Numbered from the stretch's first letter, positions 46,391-56,190 are shown. The stretch is DNA of 64,000 nucleotides from Alistipes putredinis DSM 17216 (GCF_000154465.1 NZ_DS499581.1:163615-227614); one strand, 5' to 3'. Notes: generated from the sequence alone by a model not told the origin. Program-made: numbers and translations.

Positions 46391-48328
46391 ATGGAACAAA
46401 CCAAACCCTCTCAATCTCTGCCCGACAACGCGTACCGCGAACTCAAACCGGGCGAAGAGTACGTCCCGATGATGCCGGCCGACGCCAAGCCGAAGGAGGT
46501 CACACCCTATTCGGTCACGATGGGCCTGCTGATGGCCGTTCTCTTCTCCGCCGCCGCAGCCTATCTGGGCCTGCGCATCGGCCAGGTATTCGAAGCGGCC
46601 ATCCCGATCGCCATCATCGCCGTAGGCGTCGGAAACATGCTGGGCAAAAAAAACATGCTGGGACAGAACGTCATCATACAGTCGATCGGCGCCTCGTCGG
46701 GCATCATCGTCGCCGGAGCGATCTTCACCCTGCCGGCGCTCTACATCCTCGGTTTGGAAACCGCATTCTACAAAGTATTCCTCTCGTCGGTACTGGGCGG
46801 TATCCTGGGCATCGTGCTGCTCATCCCCTTCCGCAAATATTTCGTCAAGGAGATGCACGGCAAGTACCCCTTCCCGGAGGCGACGGCCACGACCGAAGTG
46901 CTCGTATCGGGCGAAAAAGGCGGCAATCAGGCCAAGCTGCTGGCCGTAGCCGGACTGGTGGGCGGTCTGTACGACTTCGCAGCGAGTACCTTCGGCCTCT
47001 GGACGGAAGAGATCTCGACCCGCATGACGGCTTGGGGCACCCTCTGCGCCGATAAGTTCAAAACCCTGCTCAAAGTCAATACGAGTGCTGCGGTGCTCGG
47101 CCTGGGTTACATCATCGGACTGAAATATTCGGCCATCATCGCCGCCGGTTCGTTCCTGATCTGGCTGCTCGTCGTTCCGGTGGTCGGTTCGACCGCCACG
47201 GGCGCAGGCATGTCCCCCGAAGAGCTGTACCAGACCTTCGGTCGTCCGCTGGGTATCGGCGGAATCGCCATGGCCGGGCTTATCGGCATCATCCGTCAGA
47301 GCGGCATCATCAAACAGGCGATGGGGCTCGCCGTCAGCGAGTTTTCGGGCAAGAAAAAAGCCGAAACGAACGTACCGCGCACCCAGCGCGACCTGACCAT
47401 GCGCACGATTCTCACTACGTTGATCGCGGCGCTCGCCACCACCTTCTTCTTTTTCCAGTTCGGCATTCTGGGCAACTGGGGGCAGACGGCCGTGGCGCTA
47501 CTAATCGTCTTCGTCATCTCGTTCCTTTTCACGACGGTCGCAGCCAACGCCATCGCCATCGTCGGCAGCAACCCCGTTTCGGGTATGACCCTCATGACGC
47601 TGATCCTCGCGTCGCTGGTACTCGTAAGCATCGGCCTGAACGGTACGGCCGGCATGACCGCCGCACTGATCATCGGCGGCGTGGTCTGCACGGCCCTCTC
47701 GACCGCCGGCGGCTTCATCACCGACCTGAAGATCGGCTACTGGATCGGCACCACGCCGAAAAAACAGGAGAGCTGGAAATTCCTCGGCGTCTTCGTTTCG
47801 GCCGCTACCGTCGCAGGCGTGATGATTATTCTGAACAAAACCTACGGCTTCGGCCCCGGCAGCCCGCTGGAAGCTCCGCAGGCCAATGCCATGGCCGCCG
47901 TGATCCAACCCCTGATGCAGGGCGGAACGGCTCCCTGGGTACTCTATTTCTGCGGCGCAGTCCTCGCGCTGGTACTCACCGGCATCGGTATTCCGGCCCT
48001 TCCATTCGCACTGGGCATGTTCCTGCCCCTGCAGCTCAATCTTCCGCTGCTGATCGGCGGTCTGATCGCCTGGTTCGTATCGACCCGATCGAAAGATCAG
48101 GCGCTCAACAAGGCACGTATGAGCCAGGGTACGCTCATCGCGTCGGGCTTCATCGCAGGCGGCGCCCTGATGGGCGTAGTGGGAGCGATCCTGAAATTCG
48201 CCGACGTGGACTGGAAACTCACGCAGTGGAACAGTTCGAACGCAGCCTCGTGGGTAGGTCTGGGCATGTATCTGGCGCTTATCATCTATTTCGCCGTACA
48301 TTCGCTCCGCGCTAAAAAGGAAGAATAA
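46391..48328 (+). CDS. OPT-family oligopeptide transporter
   Basis: Proton-coupled uptake of small peptides, or of iron chelates, across the inner membrane. 645 residues with about 14-16 hydrophobic helices. Family features include the N-terminal ELTPYSVTMGLLMAVLF-like helix (VTPYSVTMGLLMAVLFSAAA), GKYPFPEATATTEVL and NPVSGMTLMTLILASLVL. The next gene, 19 bases on, is peptidase T, which supports peptides as substrate. Confidence 0.93.
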   Translation: MEQTKPSQSLPDNAYRELKPGEEYVPMMPADAKPKEVTPYSVTMGLLMAVLFSAAAAYLGLRIGQVFEAAIPIAIIAVGVGNMLGKKNMLGQNVIIQSIGASSGIIVAGAIFTLPALYILGLETAFYKVFLSSVLGGILGIVLLIPFRKYFVKEMHGKYPFPEATATTEVLVSGEKGGNQAKLLAVAGLVGGLYDFAASTFGLWTEEISTRMTAWGTLCADKFKTLLKVNTSAAVLGLGYIIGLKYSAIIAAGSFLIWLLVVPVVGSTATGAGMSPEELYQTFGRPLGIGGIAMAGLIGIIRQSGIIKQAMGLAVSEFSGKKKAETNVPRTQRDLTMRTILTTLIAALATTFFFFQFGILGNWGQTAVALLIVFVISFLFTTVAANAIAIVGSNPVSGMTLMTLILASLVLVSIGLNGTAGMTAALIIGGVVCTALSTAGGFITDLKIGYWIGTTPKKQESWKFLGVFVSAATVAGVMIILNKTYGFGPGSPLEAPQANAMAAVIQPLMQGGTAPWVLYFCGAVLALVLTGIGIPALPFALGMFLPLQLNLPLLIGGLIAWFVSTRSKDQALNKARMSQGTLIASGFIAGGALMGVVGAILKFADVDWKLTQWNSSNAASWVGLGMYLALIIYFAVHSLRAKKEE

Positions 48329-48347
48329 AAAATCAACGATATATACT

Positions 48348-49565
48348 ATGGAACTCAAAGACAGATTTCTGAAATACGTTTCGTTCGACACCCAGAGCGA
48401 CGAGTCGAGCGAAACTTTCCCCTCGACCGCGAAACAGCGGGTGCTGCTCGATTATCTGGCCGAAGAGATGAAGGCCCTGGGCCTCACCGAGGTCACGGTG
48501 GACAAGTACGGCTACGCCATGGGTACGATCCCCGCGACGCCCGGCTGCGAAAAAGCCCCCGTCATCGGATTCATCGCCCACGTGGACACCGCACCCGATA
48601 TGAGCGGCGCCGACGTGAAACCGCACGTCATAGAGAATTACGACGGCAAGGACATCCGGCTGAACGCCGGCGTGACGATGAAAGTCGCGGACTTTCCGGA
48701 GCTGAGCTTCTTCAAGGGACATACGCTGATCCACACGGACGGCACGACGCTGCTGGGCGCCGACGACAAGGCGGGCGTGGCGGAGATCATGACCGCTGCG
48801 GAATATCTGCTCGCACATCCGGAGCTCCGGCACGGTAAGATCCGCATCGGCTTCACCCCCGACGAAGAGATCGGCCGGGGCGTGGACTTCTTCGACGTCA
48901 AGGCCTTCGGCGCCGACTTCGCCTACACGATGGACGGCGGCTTCGAGGGGGAACTCGAATACGAGAACTTCAACGCCGCGAGCGCCAAGATCGAGATCCA
49001 GGGCCGCAACGTCCACCCGGGCTACGCCAAAGACAAGATGATCAACGCCATTCAGGTAGCATGCGAGCTGAACGCCCTACTGCCGGCCTGGGAGCGACCC
49101 GAACACACCGAAGGCTACGACGGCTTCTACCACTGTATCGCCCTCAACGGTACGGTCGATCAGGCGCAGATCAGCTACATCGTCCGCGACCACGACAGCG
49201 CCCGTTTCGAAGCCCGCAAGAACTACATGCAGGAGTGCGTCGATCTGCTCGTCCGCAAATACGGCGAAGGGGTGCTGACCCTCACGCTCAAGGATTCGTA
49301 CTACAACATGCGCAAGATGGTCGAACCGCACCCGCAGGTGATCGACAAGGCGATCGAGGCGATGAAAATGGCGGGGGTCGAACCGCTCGTGAAGCCCATC
49401 CGAGGCGGCACGGACGGCGCACGGCTCTCCTTCATGGGACTCCCCTGCCCCAACATCTTCACCGGCGGCATGAATTTCCACGGCCGTTACGAATATTGCT
49501 CGCTGACGACCATGCACAAAGCCATGCAGGTAATCCTGAACCTGGCCCAGCTCTGGACAAAATAA
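48348..49565 (+). CDS. pepT: Peptidase T (tripeptidase)
   Basis: Cytoplasmic zinc aminotripeptidase of the M20 family. 405 residues. Metal and catalytic motifs: GFIAHVDTAPD, GADDKAGVAEIM, TPDEEIGRGVDFF, YTMDGG, and the C-terminal PLVKPIRGGTDGARLSFMG and TGGMNFHGRYE. Co-transcribed with the OPT transporter, so imported tripeptides can be cleaved at once. Confidence 0.95.
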   Translation: MELKDRFLKYVSFDTQSDESSETFPSTAKQRVLLDYLAEEMKALGLTEVTVDKYGYAMGTIPATPGCEKAPVIGFIAHVDTAPDMSGADVKPHVIENYDGKDIRLNAGVTMKVADFPELSFFKGHTLIHTDGTTLLGADDKAGVAEIMTAAEYLLAHPELRHGKIRIGFTPDEEIGRGVDFFDVKAFGADFAYTMDGGFEGELEYENFNAASAKIEIQGRNVHPGYAKDKMINAIQVACELNALLPAWERPEHTEGYDGFYHCIALNGTVDQAQISYIVRDHDSARFEARKNYMQECVDLLVRKYGEGVLTLTLKDSYYNMRKMVEPHPQVIDKAIEAMKMAGVEPLVKPIRGGTDGARLSFMGLPCPNIFTGGMNFHGRYEYCSLTTMHKAMQVILNLAQLWTK

Positions 49566-49742
49566 AAATATTGCACAACAAGCGTTTTCGACAGGCGGAC
49601 ACGAAGCCGAATCCGTTCGGACCATGCCGAGCGAAAAAAACGCAAAAAAACAAACCGAGAGTTTTTCCGATACCCGGACCGTACGAAGATGTTCGATACG
49701 CTTCGGGACAGAAAACGAAAAAAATAAACCGGCAAAAATCGT

Positions 49743-51677
49743 ATGAACAGATTTGGTTTTCTGAAAGTAGCGGCGGCAGTTCCCCATGTACGGATCGCCG
49801 ATTGCGACTATAACGCCCAACATATCACCGAATTGATCCGCAAGGGCGCCGACCGGGGAGCGAGCATCATCCTCTTCCCGGAACTCTGCATCACCTCCTA
49901 TACCTGCGGCGATCTGATCCAGCAACCCGCCTTGCTCCATGCGGCGGAACAGGCCTTGGGCTATATCCTCGCCCAGACCCGCGAACTGCCCATCGTCGCC
50001 ATCGTCGGTATGCCCGTCACTTACGGCAATGCCCTCTACAACTGCGCGGTAGTTTTCGCTCAGGGACGTATTCACGGCGTGGTCCCCAAGACATATATTC
50101 CCAATTACTCGGAATTTTACGAGGCCCGCTGCTTCATGTCGGGCGAAGAGATCGGCCTGGCCACGATCCGGATGTGCGGCCAGGATACCGACTTCGGCCG
50201 CAACATGCTTTTCAACATCGGAGGCGTGAAGTTCGGCGTGGAAATCTGCGAGGATATGTGGGTTCCGGCCGCCCCGTCGCTGCATCAGGCAGTGGACGGC
50301 GCCCAGATACTTTTCAACCTCTCGGCATCGCCCGAAGTGCTGGGCAAGCACAACTACCTGCTCACGCTGGTCAAATCGCAATCGGCCCGGACCCAGTCGG
50401 CCTACATCTACTGTTCAGCCGGCTACGGAGAATCTTCGACCGACCTGGTATTCGGCGGCAACGGCCTGATCGTCGAGAGCGGCCGGATGCTGCGGCGCAC
50501 CGAACGGTTTTCGACCGAGGAACAGTTGATCGTCGCGGACATAGACACCGAAAAGCTCCTCAACTCGCGCCGCCGTACCACGACTTTCGCGCCGCACCGT
50601 CCCGCCGAGCGCATCATCGTCGAAATTCCCCTGCCGGAAAACCCCGCGAACGTCACCCTCGACCGGGAGTTCAATTCCCATCCTTTCGTGCCGCAAACGC
50701 CCGAAGAGATGGACGAATCGGGTCGTGAAATCATCAACATTCAGACGATGGGGCTGGCCCAGCGCCTGCAGCATACCGATTGCAAAAAGGTCGTCATCGG
50801 GGTTTCCGGCGGCTTGGACTCCACACTGGCCCTACTGATCGCCGTGCGGACTTTCGATCGCCTCGGGCTCGACCGCAAAGGCATCATCGGCGTCACAATG
50901 CCCGGATTCGGCACCAGCAACCGCACCTACCGCAACTCGATCGCCCTGATGCGCTGCCTGGGCATCACTTCCCGCGAAATTTCCATCCGCAAAGCCTGCG
51001 AACAACACTTCGCCGATATCGGACTCAACCCCGAAGAACAATCTTCCGCCTACGAAAACGCCCAGGCCCGGGAGCGGACACAAATCCTGATGGACATCGC
51101 CAACATGGAGCACGGCATGGTCCTCGGCACGGGCGACCTGAGCGAACTGGCACTGGGCTGGGCGACCTACAATGGTGACCAGATGTCGATGTACGGTCTG
51201 AACGCCTCGCTGCCCAAAACCCTGATCCAGGTGCTTCTACGATGGATGGCCCAGGTATGTCAGGACGATGCGATCCGCGAGATCCTGCTCGACGTGGTCG
51301 CCACGCCGATCAGCCCCGAGCTGCTGCCGTCCGGCGAAGAGGGAGGAATCGCCCAGCACACCGAGAAGTTGGTAGGGCCTTACGAGTTGCACGACTTTTT
51401 CCTCTACCACTTCATCCAGAACGGTTACTCCCCGGCAAAAATCCTCTTCGCTGCGGAAACAGCGTTCGACGGACGCTACGACCGGGCGACGATCCTGCGC
51501 TGGATGCGGGTATTCTTCCAGCGATTCTTCTCGCAGCAGTTCAAACGCTCGGCCATGCCCGACGGTCCGAAAGTTGGCATCATCTCCCTCTCGCCGCGCG
51601 GCGACTGGCGCATGCCTTCGGACGCTACGGCAACCCTGTGGTTGCGGGAAATCGATCTTCTGATTCAGGAAAAATAA
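49743..51677 (+). CDS. nadE: Glutamine-dependent NAD+ synthetase
   Basis: Amidates deamido-NAD+ to NAD+ using glutamine. 644 residues, normal for the two-domain form. N-terminal nitrilase-fold glutaminase (FPELCITSYTCGD; nucleophile Cys in VEICEDMW) and C-terminal ATP-pyrophosphatase synthetase domain (VSGGLDSTLALLIAV, near 355; GTGDLSELALGW). The 177-base gap before it has no clear -7 box. The DUF4923 gene follows 13 bases later. Confidence 0.96.
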   Translation: MNRFGFLKVAAAVPHVRIADCDYNAQHITELIRKGADRGASIILFPELCITSYTCGDLIQQPALLHAAEQALGYILAQTRELPIVAIVGMPVTYGNALYNCAVVFAQGRIHGVVPKTYIPNYSEFYEARCFMSGEEIGLATIRMCGQDTDFGRNMLFNIGGVKFGVEICEDMWVPAAPSLHQAVDGAQILFNLSASPEVLGKHNYLLTLVKSQSARTQSAYIYCSAGYGESSTDLVFGGNGLIVESGRMLRRTERFSTEEQLIVADIDTEKLLNSRRRTTTFAPHRPAERIIVEIPLPENPANVTLDREFNSHPFVPQTPEEMDESGREIINIQTMGLAQRLQHTDCKKVVIGVSGGLDSTLALLIAVRTFDRLGLDRKGIIGVTMPGFGTSNRTYRNSIALMRCLGITSREISIRKACEQHFADIGLNPEEQSSAYENAQARERTQILMDIANMEHGMVLGTGDLSELALGWATYNGDQMSMYGLNASLPKTLIQVLLRWMAQVCQDDAIREILLDVVATPISPELLPSGEEGGIAQHTEKLVGPYELHDFFLYHFIQNGYSPAKILFAAETAFDGRYDRATILRWMRVFFQRFFSQQFKRSAMPDGPKVGIISLSPRGDWRMPSDATATLWLREIDLLIQEK

Positions 51678-51690
51678 AAACCATTCGGAT

Positions 51691-52299
51691 ATGAAACGTA
51701 CATTATGTCTGTCCGCCCTGTTCGTCGTATGCGCGACAATCGCTGTTTCGGGACAATCGATGAATGAAAAACTCCAGCAACTTTTAGGAGGTAGTCACTC
51801 CGCGAAACAGGAAGAGGCCACACCGCCGACCTATCCGTCGGAAGAAGCGCTCCTCGGAGTCTGGACCTACCAGGCTCCCAGCATCGAATACAAGGGCGAC
51901 GATATGTTCGCCTCGATCGCCGTAGCCGGATTGCAAGACCAGTTGGCGACCCATTACGTCAAGGCAGGCCTCGTGCCGGGACAGGGGACCGTTTCCTTCA
52001 AAAAACGCAACCGGCTCCACGCCTCTATGGGCGGACATGAGATCGACGGGACGTATAGCTACGATCCCGCCACCGGAACAGCCGCCATCACGCTGATCCA
52101 AGACGGGAAACAAGCCACCTTTCAAGGCTATCTCTCCCTGCGCGGCGAGGTGCTGACGCTCCAGTTCGATGCAGGCGATGCGCTCGAAGCCGTGCGGCAC
52201 TCCTCTCCGGAATACGCTGCGAACGAGAAAATGCAGCAAATCGCCTCCGTCATGCAAAATTATCCCGGCATCATGCTGGGCGGACAGTTGAAAAAATAG
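51691..52299 (+). CDS. DUF4923-family secreted protein
   Basis: 202 residues with a signal peptide (ATIAVSGQ). The mature part has a lipocalin-like beta pattern (LLGVWTYQAPSIEYKGDD, VSFKKRNRLHASMGGHEIDG, YDPATGTAAITL) that matches the Bacteroidetes DUF4923 family. Function unknown. Likely co-transcribed with nadE; conserved coupling to NAD synthesis is not established. Confidence 0.8.
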   Translation: MKRTLCLSALFVVCATIAVSGQSMNEKLQQLLGGSHSAKQEEATPPTYPSEEALLGVWTYQAPSIEYKGDDMFASIAVAGLQDQLATHYVKAGLVPGQGTVSFKKRNRLHASMGGHEIDGTYSYDPATGTAAITLIQDGKQATFQGYLSLRGEVLTLQFDAGDALEAVRHSSPEYAANEKMQQIASVMQNYPGIMLGGQLKK

Positions 52300-52318
52300 C
52301 AACCCGTAATATTAAAAC

Positions 52319-52450
52319 GGGGCTGTGTCGAAATGAAAATTTCAGGCACAACCCCTGAATAAGGAATGTCAGAATGGATGCAAGACAAGGCATTTGCGGG
52401 TAAGAGCGACAGGAATTTACTATCGTAAATGACTTTGCCGCATCCCGATA
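52319..52450. repeat. Structured intergenic element
   Basis: Two hairpin-rich parts. The first (52319-52355) is a 15-pair hairpin: outer GGGG/CCCC, then TGTGTC/GGCACA, then GAAAT/ATTTC around a GAAA loop. The second (52395-52442) pairs TGCGG with CCGCA and encloses ATTTAC-TATC-GTAAAT. Base composition differs from the coding flanks. It looks like an interspersed palindromic element, but only one copy is seen in this window. Confidence 0.55.
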
Positions 52451-52458
52451 ATAAAACA

Positions 52459-52490
52459 GCAGTGTGTCATAAAGACACACTGCCTTATTT
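52459..52490. terminator. Bidirectional terminator between DUF4923 and PAP2 genes
   Basis: 10-bp stem GCAGTGTGTC / GACACACTGC, loop ATAAA, with T runs on both strands (CTTATTTTT on plus, TGTTTTATT on minus). Confidence 0.88.
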
Positions 52491-52500
52491 TTCATAGATA

Positions 52501-53112
52501 TTACCAGTTGAACAAACCGACGCCTGCGGCGACGATAAAACCAGTTGCGAATCCCACCGCCACTTGCGACAGCGTATGATACCCCAGTTTCAGCCGGGCG
52601 GAGCCGAGCGCACCGGCAGCGAGCAGGGCTGCGATAAACGCAGCGAAGAGTCCCCCGCCGCTGGCGATATTGATCAGAACGATAAAAGCCACGGCAGCAC
52701 CCAACGCCGTCATATGCAGGCTGATCTTCCAATAAAAGCTGACAAAAAGACACACGGCGACACAACAGGCTCCCGCAAACATAAAACGGCTCAACATCTG
52801 CGCCGAAGGAATCCTCGCAATGGCGACGGCGCACAACGTATAGCAGGCGATCATAGCGAGCAGCGGGATGAAGCGTTCCTTGCGGTCGCTCAAATCCGCA
52901 TCGCCGATCTTACGATACGACTTGAGCAGTGCGATCACCAAAACCGGAATGATCGTCGTAAAAAGCAGCGTCACCCAAATAAGGTATATCTTGACCTTGA
53001 GCGGATAAAGCGAATAGACCGTACCGGCCAGCAATAGCAGCGACACCATATAGAGCGGCACCAGGAACGGATGCAGCACAACGGAAACAGCCTTCGACAA
53101 ACGCAAATACAT
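52501..53112 (-). CDS. PAP2-like membrane phosphatase
   Basis: 203 residues, nearly all hydrophobic, with about six helices. Degenerate PAP2 features: SLHMTALGAAVAF in place of the usual SGH motif and RLKLGYHTLSQVAVGFATG in place of SRxxxxxHxxxD. A basic stretch (KSYRKIGDADLSDRKER) lies between helices. Probably a lipid-phosphate phosphatase relative; activity cannot be assured because the consensus motifs are altered. It starts 11 bases after rpoN and is co-transcribed. Confidence 0.75.
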   Translation of the reverse strand: MYLRLSKAVSVVLHPFLVPLYMVSLLLLAGTVYSLYPLKVKIYLIWVTLLFTTIIPVLVIALLKSYRKIGDADLSDRKERFIPLLAMIACYTLCAVAIARIPSAQMLSRFMFAGACCVAVCLFVSFYWKISLHMTALGAAVAFIVLINIASGGGLFAAFIAALLAAGALGSARLKLGYHTLSQVAVGFATGFIVAAGVGLFNW

Positions 53113-53123
53113 CTTCTACGCGA

Positions 53124-54545
53124 TTAAATCTGTTTACGGAGCCGTGCCACCGGAATACTCAACATCTCCCGATACTTGGCCACCGTACGACGTGCGATGC
53201 GGTACCCCTTCGAATTGAGGATATCCATCAATGTTTCATCGGTCAGAGGCTTGCGTTTATCCTCCTCGTCGATGCACTGCTGGAGGATATTCTTGATTTC
53301 ATAGCTCGACACTTCCTCGCCGCTGTCGGTCTGCATCGCCTCCGAGAAGAGCGACTTGAGCAAAATGATGCCGAACTGGGTCTGTACATATTTGCTGTTC
53401 ACCACGCGCGAAATGGTCGATACGTCCAACCCCGTGCGATCGGCGATATCCTTGAGGATCATCGGCCGCAACTTACTTTTGTTACCGTCCTTGAAATATT
53501 CCTGCTGGTAATCGAGAATCTCCTGCATCGTCCGCATCAGCGTATCGTGCCGCTGCTTGATCGCCGAAATGAACCACTTGGCCGAATCGATCTTGCTCTT
53601 GACGAACTGAATCGCCTCGCGGTCCTTCTCCTTGACCCGACCGTCGGAATCCACCATGCCCCGCATCATTTCGATATAACGATGATTGATTCTCGCTTCG
53701 GGAAGATTACCCGAATTGAGCGTCAGGTCGAAATGCCCTTCGTGGTAATCGAGGATGAAATCCGGCGTCACGTAAGGCGTCGTATCGGCCCCGCCTTCGG
53801 AGTAAAGGTTGCCCGGTTTGGGCGAAAGGCGGGTAATCTCTTCGATCGCCTCGCGGAATTCGTCCTCGGAAACCTGAAGCCGGGCCATCAGTTTTTCGTA
53901 ATGCTTTTTGACAAACTCGTCGAAATAGCACTCCACGATCTTGCGGGCCAGCCGGCGGGAGCGGGTATTAAGATTCTCCTGATCCAATTGCAACAACAAA
54001 CACTCCTGCAGGTTACGGGCACCTACACCGGTCGGTTCGAGTTCGTGGATAATCGACAGCAATCGTTCCAAGTGCTCGACCGAAACATCTACGCCCTGCG
54101 TGAAGGCGATGTCGTCGGCGATAGCCTCCAAACTCCGGCGCAGATAGCCGTCCTCCTCGATACTGCCGACCAGATAAACGGCCAGACGCATATCCTGCTC
54201 CGAGAGATTGCGGTATCCCAACTGTTCGACCAGGTACTCCTGCAACGAACGTCCGCCCGCAAGGGGGGCCTGGCGCGGTTTATCGTCTTTCGAATAGTTG
54301 TTGATACGGCTCTTATAGGAAGGAGTTTCGTCTTCCCGGAGGTATTCCTCCACCGAAATCTGCTGCGGCTGCTCGTCCTCCGGAGTATGATCGTCTTCCT
54401 CCAACACGATGTTCTCCTCGATCTCCTGCTTGATCCGCTGCTCGAGCTGCATGGTCGGCAACTCCAACAATTTGATCATCTGAATCTGCTGGGGTGATAA
54501 TTTCTGTTGCAGGGACAATACCTGCTTTTGATTGATCATGCTCAT
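53124..54545 (-). CDS. rpoN: RNA polymerase sigma-54 factor
   Basis: Alternative sigma factor requiring AAA+ activators. 473 residues. Region I is Gln/Leu-rich (LQQKLSPQQIQMIKLLELPT), followed by an acidic region II, the core-binding domain (ELEPTGVGARNLQECLLLQL), the HTH (DIADRTGLDVSTISRVVNSK), and the RpoN box near the C-terminus (ARRTVAKYREML). Preceded by a strong Shine-Dalgarno sequence. No sigma-54 activator gene is in the window. Confidence 0.96.
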   Translation of the reverse strand: MSMINQKQVLSLQQKLSPQQIQMIKLLELPTMQLEQRIKQEIEENIVLEEDDHTPEDEQPQQISVEEYLREDETPSYKSRINNYSKDDKPRQAPLAGGRSLQEYLVEQLGYRNLSEQDMRLAVYLVGSIEEDGYLRRSLEAIADDIAFTQGVDVSVEHLERLLSIIHELEPTGVGARNLQECLLLQLDQENLNTRSRRLARKIVECYFDEFVKKHYEKLMARLQVSEDEFREAIEEITRLSPKPGNLYSEGGADTTPYVTPDFILDYHEGHFDLTLNSGNLPEARINHRYIEMMRGMVDSDGRVKEKDREAIQFVKSKIDSAKWFISAIKQRHDTLMRTMQEILDYQQEYFKDGNKSKLRPMILKDIADRTGLDVSTISRVVNSKYVQTQFGIILLKSLFSEAMQTDSGEEVSSYEIKNILQQCIDEEDKRKPLTDETLMDILNSKGYRIARRTVAKYREMLSIPVARLRKQI

Positions 54546-54550
54546 ACTTG

Positions 54551-54559
54551 TCTCCTCCC
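54551..54559 (-). promoter_or_regulatory. Strong Shine-Dalgarno site for rpoN
   Basis: The minus strand reads GGGAGGAGA five bases before the rpoN ATG. Such a site is uncommon in Bacteroidetes, whose 16S rRNA tail is sequestered. It supports the start at 54545 rather than the second Met two codons later. Confidence 0.6.
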
Positions 54560-54683
54560 AATTATTAACTTCGAAATTAGTAATCGGCTTCTTCTTTTGG
54601 CAAAATAAAATATTGCAGTTCGTGATAAAAGTATTATCAGGAACGGCTGAAAACGGGTTAATAGATAAATGGTCCGGATTTAA

Positions 54684-56072
54684 TTAAAATTCCGCATTCT
54701 TGGGCGTACGGGGGAAGGGAATCACATCGCGGATGTTACCCATACCCGTCACGAAGAGCAGCAGGCGCTCGAACCCGAGTCCGAAACCGGAATGAGGAGC
54801 CGATCCCCAACGACGGGTGTCGAGATACCACCAGAGTTCTTTCTCGTTCATACCCAGTTCGTGTACACGGGCCGAAAGTTTTTCGTAGTCGGCCTCGCGC
54901 TCCGAACCGCCGATAATCTCGCCGATCTTCGGGAACAGCACGTCCATCGCACGGACGGTCTTTCCATCCTCGTTCTGCTTCATGTAGAAAGCCTTGATCT
55001 GCTTCGGATAGTTGATAAGGATCACCGGACGCTTGAAGTGCTCCTCGACCAGATAGCGTTCGTGTTCCGACTGCAAGTCGCACCCCCAGTCGCAGGGGAA
55101 TTCGAACTTGCGGCCCGAAGCCTTGAGAATCTCCACGCCCTCGGTATAATCCAGCCGCTTGAATTCGTGGTTCAACACGAAGTTGAGCCGCTCGATCAAA
55201 CCGTTGTCCCACATCTTGTTCATGAACTCCAGATCCTCGCGGCAGTTCTCCAACGCGTAGCGGATCAGGTATTTCAGGAAATCCTCGGCCAGCTCCATGT
55301 TGTCCTCCAGCTCGTAAAAGGCCATTTCCGGCTCGATCATCCAGAACTCGGAGAGGTGGCGCGGCGTATTGGAGTTTTCGGCACGGAACGTCGGGCCGAA
55401 AGTATAGATCTGCCCCAGCGACAAAGCTCCCAACTCGCCTTCGAGCTGGCCGGACACGGTCAGGCTGCACGGACGGCCGAAAAAGTCCTGCGAATAGTCC
55501 ACGGCCCCCTCTTCGGTTTTGGGCAGGTTGTTCAGATCGAGCGTCGTCACCTGGAACATCGCCCCGGCGCCTTCGCAGTCCGAAGCGGTGATCAGCGGCG
55601 TATGCAGGTAATAGAAACCTTTGTCGTTAAAATATTTATGTATCGCATAGGCCATCGCGTGACGGATGCGAAAAATCGCACCGAACGTGTTGGTACGGGG
55701 ACGCAGATAAGCGATGTCGCGCAGGAATTCGAGCGAATGTCCCTTCTTCTGCAAAGGATAGGTTTCGGGATCCGCCGTACCGTATATCTCGATCTTCTCG
55801 GCCTGCACCTCGACGCCCTGTCCCGCACCGCACGAAGCGACCAGGCGTCCGTCCACACGCAGACAGGCTCCGGTAGTCACCTTACGGAGCAGCTCCTCGT
55901 CGAATTTCGCCAGATCGACCACAACCTGCATATTCGCCACACACGATCCGTCGTTCAGGGCGATGAAAGCCACGTTCTTATTTCCACGTTTGGTTCTGAC
56001 CCAACCTTTCACAACGACCTCGGCGTCCGTCGCCGGCGACTGCAGCAATTCTGCGATTCTCAAGCTTTTCAT
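54684..56072 (-). CDS. asnS: Asparaginyl-tRNA synthetase
   Basis: Class IIb aminoacyl-tRNA synthetase charging tRNA-Asn. 462 residues. An N-terminal OB-fold anticodon domain (VVVKGWVRTKRGNKNVAFIA) is followed by the class II core with FRAENSNTPRHLSEFWMIEP (motif 2) and GLGFERLLLFVTGMGNIRDV (motif 3) near the C-terminus. Presence of AsnS means asparagine is charged directly. Promoter at 56118-56125. Confidence 0.97.
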   Translation of the reverse strand: MKSLRIAELLQSPATDAEVVVKGWVRTKRGNKNVAFIALNDGSCVANMQVVVDLAKFDEELLRKVTTGACLRVDGRLVASCGAGQGVEVQAEKIEIYGTADPETYPLQKKGHSLEFLRDIAYLRPRTNTFGAIFRIRHAMAYAIHKYFNDKGFYYLHTPLITASDCEGAGAMFQVTTLDLNNLPKTEEGAVDYSQDFFGRPCSLTVSGQLEGELGALSLGQIYTFGPTFRAENSNTPRHLSEFWMIEPEMAFYELEDNMELAEDFLKYLIRYALENCREDLEFMNKMWDNGLIERLNFVLNHEFKRLDYTEGVEILKASGRKFEFPCDWGCDLQSEHERYLVEEHFKRPVILINYPKQIKAFYMKQNEDGKTVRAMDVLFPKIGEIIGGSEREADYEKLSARVHELGMNEKELWWYLDTRRWGSAPHSGFGLGFERLLLFVTGMGNIRDVIPFPRTPKNAEF

Positions 56073-56117
56073 ACGTTCGGTAATTTCTTCTTGTTTTTAC
56101 TCATTCTTAAAGATAGA

Positions 56118-56125
56118 CAAAGATA
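56118..56125 (-). promoter_or_regulatory. -7 promoter box for asnS
   Basis: The minus strand reads TATCTTTG, 46 bases before the asnS ATG. The divergent GH2-like gene promoter lies 31 bases away. Confidence 0.65.
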
Positions 56126-56132
56126 GGATATA

Positions 56133-56163
56133 TTTGTGATTTGTCAAAAAAAAAGTACCTTTG
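56133..56163 (+). promoter_or_regulatory. -33/-7 promoter for the GH2-like gene
   Basis: TTTG at 56133-56136 and TACCTTTG at 56156-56163, spaced 19 bases, a full Bacteroidetes-type promoter 28 bases before the ATG. Confidence 0.7.
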
Positions 56164-56190
56164 TCAATCGCATTATAGTACAATTCCGCC

